From JAGTVG01 sp964543195 (GTDB taxonomy: Bacteria > Bacteroidota > Bacteroidia > Cytophagales > Cyclobacteriaceae), in assembly GCA_964543195.1 (NCBI GenBank), contig CAZIXF010000001.1, forward strand, positions 124,001-188,000: a DNA stretch of 64,000 bases. The letters run 5' to 3'. Shown here in pieces: positions 1 through 9,782 of the stretch. The position numbers and the translations under genes are program-made. The first letter of the stretch is position 1. Every line of letters begins with the position of its first letter. The notes beneath the pieces are model-generated. The model ran no database searches and had not been told where the DNA came from. It saw only the letters and a list, made by a program, of their open reading frames with translations.

Positions 1-78
1 GAAAGCGGTCAGGATAGCCGGTGGTGTTATCCTGGAGTATAAATATGGAAAGTAGGTTGGAGGCAGCGGGACAGGCAT

Positions 79-116
79 GTAGGGTGTAGGGTGTAGGGTG
101 TAAGGTGTAAGGTGTA
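79..116 (+). repeat. GTAGGGT/GTAAGGT heptamer array
   Basis: About five head-to-tail 7-bp units are seen: GTAGGGT three times, then GTAAGGT twice, ending in GTA. The same heptamers recur in the islands near 38.3 kb and 47.8 kb. Three GGG runs spaced by TGTA make this strand G-rich. What lies upstream is outside the window, so its relation to a gene 3' end cannot be judged. Confidence 0.85.
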
Positions 117-227
117 TCTGGATAAAATAAACGGCCGGATCAGGGCAAAACCCCGATTACCGGCCGCGAATTGTCTTACTTTCAGGTATTATATAAATAT
201 ATTATAAGGGTTGAAAACCCCTGGCCT

Positions 228-827
228 TCAACTGATCCTGACCCCTTTCTCTTCTTCGATCCAGATCCTGTCCAGCAATTCCCGGACCCTGGCCCGGGCA
301 TTTTCATCGTATGTAAGCATCAGCACCCATGCCTCATTGTCGCTGATGATCAGCTTGTTCACATAAGCATACCGGTTCGTCAGATCATATACATACCCGT
401 GTTCTTCAAAAGATTGCAGGGTTTCATTATTTTTTTCAATCTGATCATTCCTCCGGATCCGCAGATAATTATCAGAAAGGACATTGAGCATTTTTCTGAA
501 TACCTTATCGTTGTTGAAATTCTGGCCCACCGTACCATGATAGATCATCCCATAATCCACCAGGTTGTTGTCTATCCGGTATCCTTTTTCAACATTCATT
601 TCAAATGGAACACCCACTGTTGAGTGATCCACCTCTTTCAGTGAACTGGCAAAACCCCAGCTCAGGGTATGGTCGATCACCTCCTCAATGGAGGTGGTCA
701 TTTCAAGATTGCTCCAGTATTCCATACCTCTCTGAGGCAGGTTTACCAGAGCCATTCCTGTGATTGATATAACGGCTACAAGCACAATGATCAATAACCG
801 GTTATATCGCATAAATCTTTTTCTCAT
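228..827 (-). CDS. membrane-anchored protein of unknown function
   Basis: A 199-residue protein not assigned to a family. Residues about 8-28 form one hydrophobic segment after a basic start (MRKRFMRYNR), so it is probably an inner-membrane anchor or uncleaved signal with the rest in the periplasm. The remainder is polar, mixed alpha/beta, with many charged residues and no visible catalytic motif or cysteine cluster. It has its own transcription unit, with 0.6 kb of non-coding sequence on its 5' side and only repeats beyond its 3' end. The start is the first ATG directly before the hydrophobic segment. It could be a small periplasmic sensor or accessory protein, but nothing in the sequence proves a role. 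Confidence 0.7.
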   Translation of the reverse strand: MRKRFMRYNRLLIIVLVAVISITGMALVNLPQRGMEYWSNLEMTTSIEEVIDHTLSWGFASSLKEVDHSTVGVPFEMNVEKGYRIDNNLVDYGMIYHGTVGQNFNNDKVFRKMLNVLSDNYLRIRRNDQIEKNNETLQSFEEHGYVYDLTNRYAYVNKLIISDNEAWVLMLTYDENARARVRELLDRIWIEEEKGVRIS

Positions 828-1007
828 CAGGGTAGATTTTTGTTTGGTTATTTAGACACTAACGATGTGGTTTTAAAAAGGTTTAAAAAAATTGAGAAAC
901 ATGATGGTTATTATTGGGTGTCGACGATATTCGCGGTGCAATCCATTAAAAATCAGTCACTTATGAAACAAAAAAGAATTATTATTTTTTTGCTTTTTTT
1001 TAATATT

Positions 1008-1015
1008 TACCTTTG
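1008..1015 (+). promoter_or_regulatory. TAnnTTTG-type -7 box candidate
   Basis: TACCTTTG matches the Bacteroidota -7 consensus TAnnTTTG. A TTTG word lies at 989-992, but the spacer is only 15 bp against the usual 19-21, so the -33 element is doubtful. If used, it would drive the symporter gene through a leader of about 420 nt. Confidence 0.25.
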
Positions 1016-1118
1016 AAATAGTTGCGCCCTTACTAAAAATCAATAATCTTTACCGGCGGATTGATATTTGTATTTTTTAATTGATTCGAACTATTGTGAA
1101 TTACAGAACAGAATACCC

Positions 1119-1277
1119 GGTGAACCTTTGCGCCTTTGTACCTTTGAAGCCAAAAAACCAAAAAGTACATTGTGTCTAATTATTTCATAAATAGATGGGG
1201 TGTGATAGGTCGGTGGGGTGCTGATAACAGAATCGAATAGTTGGCGAACCTTAGTGTCTTGGTACCTTTGGGGCCAA
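1119..1277. repeat. two diverged copies of a CCTTTG-rich repeat
   Basis: Positions 1119-1153 and 1243-1277 are diverged direct copies. Both run from GGYGAACCTT, through two or three CTTTG/CTTGG words, to a GCCAA end, and both are preceded by an AACAGAAT word. On the minus strand they read as TTGGC followed by CAAAGG-type words. The rest of the 828-1440 gap is AT-rich and holds no convincing gene. Confidence 0.6.
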
Positions 1278-1440
1278 GATATCTGGCGTGAATCAATATT
1301 TTTAAAAAATGGGATGTGAAATAAGTCATACAATAAGTAATTTGATTTTTTTAACTCCGGAGTTCTACAATATTTAACAATTATTCATATGCAGATCCCT
1401 GTGGTCCCGGTCCATCGTTTTTTTATTTAATGATCTCAGT

Positions 1441-3267
1441 ATGAAAATCACGATAATCGATGTATCGATCATCTTAGTATACCTGGCCGCTACGGTTGTG
1501 ATAGGGGTCGTCCTCCGGAAATTCGCACGGAAAAGCAAACAGAACTACCTGCTGGGAGGACACCGGTTACCTTGGTATCTTCTGGGACTTTCCAATGCAT
1601 CGGGGATGTTCGATATTTCCGGTACCATGTGGCTGGTGACCATTCTATTTGTCTATGGGCTGAAAAGTGTCTGGCTGCCCTGGTTATGGCCGGTGTTCAA
1701 CCAGATCTTTTTAATGGTCTTTCTCTCAATATGGCTGCGAAGATCAGGCGTAACCACCGGGGCCGAATGGATCGGGACCCGTTTCGGATATGGAAAGGGA
1801 GCCAGTATGAGCCATACCGTCGTGGTGGTATTTGCCCTGATCATGGGACTCGGGTACCTGGCCTATGGCTTTATCGGACTGGGTAAGTTCATGGAGATCT
1901 TCATTCCCTGGGAAGTGGTGTCCGGTTATGTGCCTTTTGACGTGGCTCCCGAATTCGTGCCTCATATATATGGTATAGTTTTTACCTTTTTTGCTGTCCT
2001 CTATGCCTTACTTGGCGGTATGGCCAGTATCGTCTGGGCCGACCTGCTTCAGTATATTATCATGACTCTCTCGAGTATCGTGATTGCCGTGATTGCCATG
2101 CAGGCGGTAGCGGCGAATGAGATCATCGTACCCGAAGGTTGGATGAACCCGTTTTTCGGATGGAAACTCGACCTGGACTGGTCCGGCATAGTGACCGGGG
2201 TCAATCAGAAGATCCAGGACGACGGATTTTCCCTTTTCACGATCATGTTCATGATGATGATATTCAAGGGTGTGCTGGTCAGTCTGGCCGGGCCTGCCCC
2301 CAATTATGACATGCAGAAAATACTTTCTTCAAGGTCACCAAGAGAAGCCGCTCTTATGAGTGGTTCGGTATCGCTTATCCTGATGCCGATACGGTATTTC
2401 ATGATCGCCGGTTTTGCGGTGCTGGGACTGATCTTTTATGATAAGCTCGACCTGATCGTGGCAGGACGGATCGATTTTGAACAGATACTCCCTTCAGCGA
2501 TCAATCAGTTTGTGCCGGTAGGCTTTCTTGGTTTGTTGCTTGCCGGGTTGCTTGCCGCCTTCATGTCTACTTTTGCCGGCACCCTCAATGCCGCCCAGGC
2601 CTATATAGTCAATGATATTTACCTTAAATACATTAACCGGGATGCCCCGAATGTGCGGGTACAGGCGATCAATTATGTAGCGGGATTGATCATGGTGGTG
2701 GTGAGTATTATTTTCGGTTTTTTTGCTAAAGATGTGAATGATGTACTTCAATGGATCGTCTCCGGGCTTTATGGCAGTTATGTAGCGGCAAACGTGCTGA
2801 AATGGTACTGGTGGCGGTTTAATGGACAGGGCTTTTTCTGGGGCATGGTCGGCGGACTGATCCCGGCACTTTCATTCAGGTATATTTTCGCCGGTGTGCT
2901 CGATCTGTATACCTTTCCGCTGATGCTGCTGATCGCGGTGGCCGGTTGTATAATCGGCACCTACTCGGCTCCTCCCGTGAATGAAGAGGTGCTGAAAAAG
3001 TTTTATAAAAATGTAAGGCCCTGGGGTTTCTGGAAACCGATCCACGACAAGGTGGTGGCCGAAGACCCGGACTTCAAACCGAACAAAAACTTCAAAAGGG
3101 ATATGTTCAATGTGGGGATCGGTATAATCTGGCAGACCGCACTCGTAATATTCCCGATTTATCTGGTTCTGCAAGAAGGTGTTCCCACCGTGATCAGCAT
3201 TACCGTAGCGATAGTCACGACCATGATCCTTAAAAAGACCTGGTGGGATAAGCTGCCAAAAGATTAA
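1441..3267 (+). CDS. sodium:solute symporter (SSS family)
   Basis: A 608-residue integral membrane protein of the sodium:solute symporter family, which couples Na+ entry to uptake of sugars or other small solutes across the inner membrane. It begins with a hydrophobic helix (residues 7-25), followed by the family-typical NYLLGGHRLPWYLLG stretch near residue 40 and then about 12-14 membrane segments. Signature-like glycine/alanine-rich helices occur near residues 375-400 (FLGLLLAGLLAAFMSTFAGT). The length is normal for SGLT-like members, which have an extra C-terminal helix. The GH94 gene starts 29 bp downstream on the same strand, so the likely cargo is a sugar or disaccharide; this is inferred from context. 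No conserved-residue loss was noticed. Confidence 0.93.
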   Translation: MKITIIDVSIILVYLAATVVIGVVLRKFARKSKQNYLLGGHRLPWYLLGLSNASGMFDISGTMWLVTILFVYGLKSVWLPWLWPVFNQIFLMVFLSIWLRRSGVTTGAEWIGTRFGYGKGASMSHTVVVVFALIMGLGYLAYGFIGLGKFMEIFIPWEVVSGYVPFDVAPEFVPHIYGIVFTFFAVLYALLGGMASIVWADLLQYIIMTLSSIVIAVIAMQAVAANEIIVPEGWMNPFFGWKLDLDWSGIVTGVNQKIQDDGFSLFTIMFMMMIFKGVLVSLAGPAPNYDMQKILSSRSPREAALMSGSVSLILMPIRYFMIAGFAVLGLIFYDKLDLIVAGRIDFEQILPSAINQFVPVGFLGLLLAGLLAAFMSTFAGTLNAAQAYIVNDIYLKYINRDAPNVRVQAINYVAGLIMVVVSIIFGFFAKDVNDVLQWIVSGLYGSYVAANVLKWYWWRFNGQGFFWGMVGGLIPALSFRYIFAGVLDLYTFPLMLLIAVAGCIIGTYSAPPVNEEVLKKFYKNVRPWGFWKPIHDKVVAEDPDFKPNKNFKRDMFNVGIGIIWQTALVIFPIYLVLQEGVPTVISITVAIVTTMILKKTWWDKLPKD

Positions 3268-3296
3268 TCTTTTTTATAACCCGAAAAGTTACGATT

Positions 3297-5733
3297 ATGA
3301 AATTCGGATTTTTTGATGACCGGAACAGGGAATATGTCATTACCAATCCCAGAACCCCTTATCCATGGATCAATTACCTGGGTAACCACGATTTTTTCGG
3401 GTTGATCTCCAATACGGCCGGCGGTTATGCCTTTTAAAAAGATGCCAAGCTGAGAAGGATCACCCGGTTCAGGTACAATAATGTACCCATTGATGACGGG
3501 GGAAGGTATTTTTATATCGAGGATGAGGGTGTGATCTGGAACCCGGGGTGGAAGCCGGTTAAAACTGACCTGGATGAGTATGAATGCCGGCATGGATTGA
3601 GTTATACCCGGATCAGGGGAGTGAAAAACGGCCTCCAGGCAGAGGTGAATTTCTTTGTACCGCTGGGAGCCTGGGGTGAAATTCAACATCTGACCCTAAG
3701 CAACCAGACCGGCCAGGAAAAAAAGATCAGGCTTTTTTCCTTTATGGAATGGTGCCTCTGGAATGCGGAAGACGACATGACCAATTTCCAGCGCAATTTT
3801 TCCACCGGCGAGGTGGAGATTTCCGGTAATGTGATCTATCATAAGACCGAATACAAGGAAAGAAGGAATCATTATGCCTTTTATTCGGTAAATGTACCGG
3901 TGCAGGGGTATGATACAGACAGGGAGGCCTTTCTGGGGCTGTACAACGGTTTCGACCGGCCGGATGCCGTATTTGAAGGGAAGCCCCGGAATTCGGAAGC
4001 CCATGGATGGTCGCCGGTAGCCTCTCATTATCTCGAACTGGAAATTGATCCCGGCCAGACCTGCCACCTGGTCTTCCTGCTTGGTTATGTCGAAAATGAT
4101 GATCAGGAAAAATGGGAATCGAAAGGGGGTGATCAACAAAACGAAAGCGCAATCACTGATTAAACAATTCGATACCGTGGAAAAGGTAGACCAGGCCTTC
4201 GATAAACTCAGGGAATACTGGTCGGAACTGTTATCGTCATACCAGGTCTGTAGCCATGATGAGAAACTGGACCGGATGGTTAACATCTGGAACCAGTACC
4301 AATGTATGATCACGTTCAATTTTTCGAGGAGCGCTTCGTATTTTGAATCAGGTATCGGCCGGGGTATGGGATTCCGCGATTCGAACCAGGACCTGATCGG
4401 TTTTGTTCATCAGGTTCCCGAAAGGGCCAGGGAGAGGATCCTCGATATCGCGGCCACCCAGTTTGAGGATGGAGGGGCTTACCATCAGTACCAGCCCCTG
4501 ACCAAAAGGGGAAATCATGCCGTGGGAAGCAACTTCAATGACGATCCGCTCTGGCTTATCCTTTCCACGGTTACCTATATCAAAGAAACCGGCGATTTTT
4601 CCATCCTGGAGGAAAAGGTGCCCTTCGATAACGATGAATCGCTGGCGGAAAATCATTTTGAACATCTGAAACGGTCTTTTTATCATGTGGTCGATAACCT
4701 GGGACCCCACGGGTTGCCCCTGATCGGACGGGCCGACTGGAACGATTGTCTTAATCTGAACTGCTTTTCCATGAATCCGGACGAATCATTCCAGACCACG
4801 GAAAATAAGGAAGGAGGGAAGGCGGAATCGGTGATGATCGCCGGTATGTTCGTGCTATACGGACAGGATTTTATTAACCTGTGCAAACACATCGGCAAGA
4901 AAGATGAGGCGGAAAAGGCACAAGGCCATGTGAATGAGATGATCAAAACCCTCGATGCACATGGCTGGGACGGGGAATGGTTCCTGCGCGCTTATGATCA
5001 CTTTGGAAAAAAAGTCGGAAGCAAAGACAATGAAGAAGGAAAGATTTTTATCGAATCGCAGGCATTCTGTACAATGGCAGGCATTGGACTGGATGACGGG
5101 CGGGCAATGAAAGCCCTCGATTCGGTGAAGGAACGACTGGATTGTCCTTATGGTATTGTATTGAACAATCCGGCTTTTACAAAGTATGTGATCGAATACG
5201 GAGAGATATCGACCTATCCGGCGGGATATAAAGAAAACGCGGGTATCTTCTGCCATAATAATCCCTGGATCATGATAGGAGAGACCCTTCTCGGCCGGGG
5301 CGACCGGGCCTTTGATTATTATTCCAAAATAGCACCCGCCTACCTGGAAGAGATCAGCGATCTGCATAAGACGGAACCTTACGTATATGCCCAGATGATA
5401 GCAGGGAAGGATGCCCATAAACCGGGAGAGGCAAAAAATTCCTGGCTGACCGGCACGGCGGCCTGGAATTATTATGCCATCACGCAGTACATTCTGGGTA
5501 TCCGGCCGGAATACGACGGGTTGATCGTCGATCCCTGTATTCCCGAAGCATGGGACGGTTTCCGGGTTTGCCGGAAATTCAGGGGTGTGTTATACGAAAT
5601 AGAAGTTCGTAACCCGGAACATGTTTCCCGGGGCGTAATGGAGATCCGTGTGGATGGGAAGACCATCGAAGGCATGAAAATACCTGTTAAAGATAAAGAA
5701 ACCACCGTCCAGGTTTCCGTGATCATGGGTTAA
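3297..5733 (+). pseudogene. cellobiose phosphorylase-like GH94 gene with two lesions
   Basis: Read through its lesions, the gene encodes about 811 residues, the usual length of cellobiose phosphorylase, a cytoplasmic enzyme that splits cellobiose with phosphate into glucose 1-phosphate and glucose. Family stretches are intact: start MKFGFFDDRNREYVITNPRT, central ESGIGRGMGFRDSNQDL with the putative catalytic Asp, RADWNDCLNLN, GEISTYPAGYKENAGIF and end VIMG. Two lesions break it. A TAA codon at 3435-3437 stands where the family has Tyr (GGYxFYKDA). A fifth G in the run 4125-4129 shifts the frame where ESKGVINKT is expected. Sequence around both lesions is otherwise well conserved, so either the inactivation is very recent or one or both are base-calling errors. 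It lies 29 bp after the symporter gene and is probably co-transcribed. A chitobiose phosphorylase is the main alternative in this family. Confidence 0.88.
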
Positions 5734-6029
5734 GCGCTTTATAATAGTAAGCGGCCTTATTTATCATGGACCGTATAAATAGCCGGGTTACCGTTATTCC
5801 GGATAACTGCCGGATTTTGGCACATGCCTGCCGGGTTTTTCCCGGAAATCTGCTGATGTTTCCCCCGCCCATCTACCCATCCTGTTTTGGAGGATCTTCA
5901 TCTGTTTCCCGGCAGTTTGCCCCCATAATTTCTTTTCCGGATGATCAATTGGTTAGTTCTGCCCAGGCGCATTGAAAACCCGGTCTCCCGACCCTTCGTG
6001 ATAGATAAGTCCTGTTTTTGAAAAAAGGC
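5734..6029. other. gene-free stretch after the GH94 gene
   Basis: About 300 bp without a convincing gene. A 69-codon open frame begins at 5766, but it has no recognisable domain, signal or neighbour logic and is proline/serine-rich in a non-coding-looking way. No terminator hairpin with a T-run was found directly after the GH94 stop. Confidence 0.4.
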
Positions 6030-6060
6030 TTTATAATTTATGCAAAGGATAAATTATAAA
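6030..6060. repeat. 12-bp AT-rich perfect inverted repeat
   Basis: TTTATAATTTAT at 6030-6041 and its exact reverse complement at 6049-6060 are separated by GCAAAGG. It lies about 270 bp upstream of the putative SusC promoter. It could be a dimeric regulator site or a weak hairpin; it has no T-run to make it a classic terminator. Confidence 0.55.
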
Positions 6061-6311
6061 AAGTTGGCATATATTAATTAAAAAGGGTATATTCTAATGA
6101 TTGCGTCTATTCAGTCTGTACCCGTTAACATACAGGTAATGATTCTCTGTCTTTAATTACTCCTGAAATATAGTCGTGAAAATCATTACCAATAGAATTA
6201 AAAATTGCTCTTTTTTATGCAATGAGAAGGGATTTTTTATAGAAAAAGAGTCGTTTTGTCAAATATTAAGGATTTAATAATAATACACTAATATATTAAT
6301 AATTCCGATAA

Positions 6312-6343
6312 TTTGGATATAGTGAAATAATACATAAACTTTG
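6312..6343 (+). promoter_or_regulatory. candidate Bacteroidota promoter for SusC/SusD pair 1
   Basis: TTTG at 6312-6315 and AAACTTTG at 6336-6343 are separated by 20 bp. This fits the -33 TTTG / -7 TAnnTTTG arrangement except for the first base of the -7 box. Transcription would start near 6350, at the foot of the hairpin that begins at 6352, giving a leader of about 130 nt. Confidence 0.5.
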
Positions 6344-6351
6344 TAGGAGTC

Positions 6352-6381
6352 TAACAGGGCCAGCGGTCTCTGGCCCTGTTA
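6352..6381 (+). promoter_or_regulatory. 12-bp perfect hairpin in the SusC 1 leader
   Basis: TAACAGGGCCAG (6352-6363) pairs perfectly with 6370-6381 around the loop CGGTCT. No T-run follows, so it is not a classic terminator. Its place directly after the predicted start point suggests a 5'-end RNA hairpin (stability, attenuation or small-RNA target) or a DNA operator. The second SusC gene has an analogous hairpin at 48258-48282. Confidence 0.65.
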
Positions 6382-6483
6382 CAACGCTTCGCTTGTCTCG
6401 CCAGACTTTATTTGAAGCTTTAAACATGTTTAACATATCGGTCTTAAAGATTTTGTAAAACAAAACCTTAAAACACGTTATTT

Positions 6484-9400
6484 ATGAAAAACAGCGTACT
6501 TAAAAAACGTAATGTTTTGCAGAATGTTTTGATCAGAAGCGTTTTTTTGTTTCTGATCACCATAGCATTCGCAAATTATTCTATTGCACAACCTGTCACG
6601 GTAACGGGGCAGGTCACCACCCGGGCAACGGGTGAAGGATTGCCGGGTGTATCGGTCCTGGTTAAAGGTACCAACACAGGTACCATTACGGATGTAGACG
6701 GCCAGTACAAACTTGAAGTGCCCGGCCCGCAGGCCACACTTGTATTTTCTTATGTGGGCTATACTACCCGGGAAGTGTCCGTGGATAGCCGGTCAGTGGT
6801 GGATGTACAGCTGATCGAAGATACCCGGGCATTGCAAGAAGTCGTGGTAATCGGTTACGGTACGGAAAAGAAAGTGAATCTTTCGGGTGCGGTCGATCAG
6901 ATCGATGCCCGTGAGATCCAGGAACGGCCCGTGACCAATGTGGCGCAGGGATTGCAGGGAATGGTTCCCAATCTTAATGTGGAGTTTATGTCGGGCGAGC
7001 CCGGAGAGGCCGCCAACATCAATATCCGGGGATTTACCTCGATAAACGGAGGGGATCCGCTGATCCTCATTGACGGGGTGCCTTCAGACCCGTTCGAACT
7101 GAACCGGCTGGCCCCGGAAGACATCGAAACACTTTCGGTAATTAAAGACGCCTCTGCAGCCGCTATTTACGGTGCACGGGCATCCTTTGGTGTGATCCTG
7201 GTCGAAACCAAATCCGGTACCCGGGAAGGCATAAACTTTTCCTATTCCAATTATTTTGCCTGGGATAAACCCACGGTGCTTCCAAACAAGGAAACCGATC
7301 CCTATATTTATCTGCGGGTGAGGGAAACCTCTACCGACAATACGCCCTGGGATAACCAGAATTACAGTGATCAGACGTATCAGTATGCCAGGGAACGGTC
7401 CGATGACCCTTCCATAGCGCCCGTCAGGCAGGACCTGACCAATTCCGAGGTATGGGAATATATGGGTAACAGGGACTGGACCAGGTATTTCCTGGGAGAT
7501 TATTCCATGTCGCATAATCACCAGATGGGCATTAGCGGTGCTTCCGAAAAGGTAGGCTATTATCTTTCAGGGGCCTATAACCGCCACAACGGGGCGCTTG
7601 AAGTCGGTGACGACTTTTTTAACCGGTACAGCCTCCGTGCAAAAGTGGATTTCAGCCCGGTGGAATGGGTGACACTAGGTAATAACACGTATCTCACCCA
7701 GACCGAACGGAACAAACCCACCTACCTGGATATCTGGGCGCTTTATAATTTACATCCCACCGACTGGGATAAGAACCCGGACGGCACCTGGGCCAATAAT
7801 GATGTGGGACGTACCGGCGCCCGTCTGGCCGACGGAGGCAAATCCATCAACGATTACGGAAGCCTTCAATCCCGGTTTACTGCTGAATTCAGATTCTGGG
7901 ATGATCTGCTGAAGATCAATGCGGATTACACCTTCCGGCAGGGCATGACCGATTTGAATGAGTACACCACCAAATACAACATCGGTTTTGGTCCTGAAGA
8001 CATCCGTGAAGAAGGCGGAAGTTACGGTTACCGGGAATCCATCAATGAAAACTACAATGTATTCAATATTTACGGTACCTTCAGTGAAGAATTCGGAAGC
8101 CACAGGCTGACCGCTATCGTGGGATATAACCAGGAATATTACCGGTTCCAGCTTTTCAGTGCGCAGCGAAATAACCTGATCTCATCCTCCCTGCCTACCT
8201 TGAACCTGGCTACGGGTGAAGCGTTTGTCAACGAAGAGATTGAAGACTGGGCCATCAGAGGAGCCTTTTACCGCCTGAATTATATTTTCAGAAACCGCTA
8301 TATCGTGGAATTCAACGGCCGTTATGACGGATCATCCCGGTTCCCCAAGGATAAGCGGTTCGGGTTTTTCCCATCGGCTTCGGTAGCCTGGAGAATGAGC
8401 GAAGAACCTTTCATGACGGGCCTGACCGGGTTCCTGAGTAACCTGAAGCTGAGGGCTTCCTATGGATCGCTGGGTAACCAGGATGTGTCTGCCTATGGTT
8501 ATATACCGACCATGAATGCCTATCTGAGTAATTATCTGATAGGAGGTGAACGCAATCAGCGGGTCACACCACCACCATTGGTCTCTCCCAATTATACCTG
8601 GGAAGAGGTCAATACGGTCAATATCGGTGTGGACATCGGTCTTCTGGATGATAAGATCAGCGGTAATTTCGATATTTACCGCAGGAACACATTGGGTATG
8701 CTCACCCAGGGTAAGGAGCTTCCGGCCGTGCTTGGAGCGGATGAGCCACAGGAAAACGCAGCGGATCTCAAAACCAACGGATGGGAGTTCAGCCTGAACT
8801 ACAGGGATGAGGTGAATCTCGGTGGAGAACCCCTGTTTTTCAATACGCGGTTTATATTATCCGACAACAGGTCGTATATTACCAGTTTCGACAATCCCAA
8901 CCGGAACCTCACCCAGTTTTACGAAGGCATGGAACTTGGCGAGATGTGGGGTCTCCAGAGTGACGGCCTATTCCAGTCTGAAGAGGAGATCTCACAACTT
9001 GACGAAACCGGCATAATCCCTTGGGGGGCGTTGCAGATCGTACCCGGCTGGCCGAAGTATAAAGACCTGGATAATAACGGGCTCATAGAAAAAGGCCTGA
9101 CGGTTGATGAACCCAAAGATCTTTCGGTTGTCGGGAATTTCAGCCCACGGTTACGCTACGGAATGGATCTTTCGTTCAACTGGTCAGGGTTCGATTTCAG
9201 GGCCTTCTTCCAGGGTGTGGGCCAGAAAGATTACTATCCGCTCGACTACCTCTACTGGGGATGGTATCAGCAACCCTATGCAGGAGGTTATGTCCATCTG
9301 CATGATTATTACCGTGCGACTGCCGACAGCGAAGTGGAACGTGCCCAGCACTCCCAGGCTTTTCTCGATGCCGGACTGGCCGACCAGAACCTCGATGCCT

Positions 9401-9777
9401 TTTATCCTGTACTGCAGGCCTGGATGGCCGACAGGAACCTGGGCGAACGTATCGACCAGTCAAAAGGTCTGGCGATCCCGCAGACACGTTATATGTTGAA
9501 TGGCGCCTACCTGAGGTTCAAGAACCTGACGGTAGGGTATTCATTGCCTCAGAGCCTTATGGACCGGATCGGCCTGGATAAGGTTCGGGTATTCTTCAGT
9601 GGAGAGAACCTGATGGAATGGTCCGAACTGGCTGAATTTTATGATCCGGAGGCCGTTAACGATATTAACAATACCGCGCAATATAACCCTGCTACCAGCA
9701 CCGCAAGAGGTATTGGGAAAGGATATTCCTATCCGCAGCAGAGGAGGTATTCTGTTGGGCTTAATGTTCACTTTTAA
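6484..9777 (+). CDS. SusC/RagA-family TonB-dependent outer membrane transporter 1
   Basis: A 1097-residue SusC-type outer-membrane channel that imports oligosaccharides or other large nutrients with energy from TonB. The signal peptide ends near residue 35 (NYSIA-QP). A carboxypeptidase-regulatory-like beta domain covers about 38-118. A TonB-box-like EVVVIGYGTEKK follows near 120. The plug domain, about 130-240, contains the SusC-type IYGARASFGVILVETKSG. The rest is a beta-barrel ending in the aromatic LNVHF typical of outer-membrane insertion. The length is normal for the family. The partner SusD begins 5 bp after the stop. The substrate cannot be told from sequence. The nearby symporter and GH94 gene might point to a beta-glucan-derived sugar, but no glycosidase is encoded between them. 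Confidence 0.96.
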   Translation: MKNSVLKKRNVLQNVLIRSVFLFLITIAFANYSIAQPVTVTGQVTTRATGEGLPGVSVLVKGTNTGTITDVDGQYKLEVPGPQATLVFSYVGYTTREVSVDSRSVVDVQLIEDTRALQEVVVIGYGTEKKVNLSGAVDQIDAREIQERPVTNVAQGLQGMVPNLNVEFMSGEPGEAANINIRGFTSINGGDPLILIDGVPSDPFELNRLAPEDIETLSVIKDASAAAIYGARASFGVILVETKSGTREGINFSYSNYFAWDKPTVLPNKETDPYIYLRVRETSTDNTPWDNQNYSDQTYQYARERSDDPSIAPVRQDLTNSEVWEYMGNRDWTRYFLGDYSMSHNHQMGISGASEKVGYYLSGAYNRHNGALEVGDDFFNRYSLRAKVDFSPVEWVTLGNNTYLTQTERNKPTYLDIWALYNLHPTDWDKNPDGTWANNDVGRTGARLADGGKSINDYGSLQSRFTAEFRFWDDLLKINADYTFRQGMTDLNEYTTKYNIGFGPEDIREEGGSYGYRESINENYNVFNIYGTFSEEFGSHRLTAIVGYNQEYYRFQLFSAQRNNLISSSLPTLNLATGEAFVNEEIEDWAIRGAFYRLNYIFRNRYIVEFNGRYDGSSRFPKDKRFGFFPSASVAWRMSEEPFMTGLTGFLSNLKLRASYGSLGNQDVSAYGYIPTMNAYLSNYLIGGERNQRVTPPPLVSPNYTWEEVNTVNIGVDIGLLDDKISGNFDIYRRNTLGMLTQGKELPAVLGADEPQENAADLKTNGWEFSLNYRDEVNLGGEPLFFNTRFILSDNRSYITSFDNPNRNLTQFYEGMELGEMWGLQSDGLFQSEEEISQLDETGIIPWGALQIVPGWPKYKDLDNNGLIEKGLTVDEPKDLSVVGNFSPRLRYGMDLSFNWSGFDFRAFFQGVGQKDYYPLDYLYWGWYQQPYAGGYVHLHDYYRATADSEVERAQHSQAFLDAGLADQNLDAFYPVLQAWMADRNLGERIDQSKGLAIPQTRYMLNGAYLRFKNLTVGYSLPQSLMDRIGLDKVRVFFSGENLMEWSELAEFYDPEAVNDINNTAQYNPATSTARGIGKGYSYPQQRRYSVGLNVHF

Positions 9778-9782
9778 ATCGA

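Noticed and set aside
3435..3437. TAA in the GH94 gene as recoding to Tyr
   Set aside because: Other genes in the window use TAA as a normal stop, and a second lesion is present in the same gene; mutation or sequencing error is simpler.
5766..5975. 69-codon open frame
   Set aside because: No domain, signal or context; composition does not resemble neighbouring genes.
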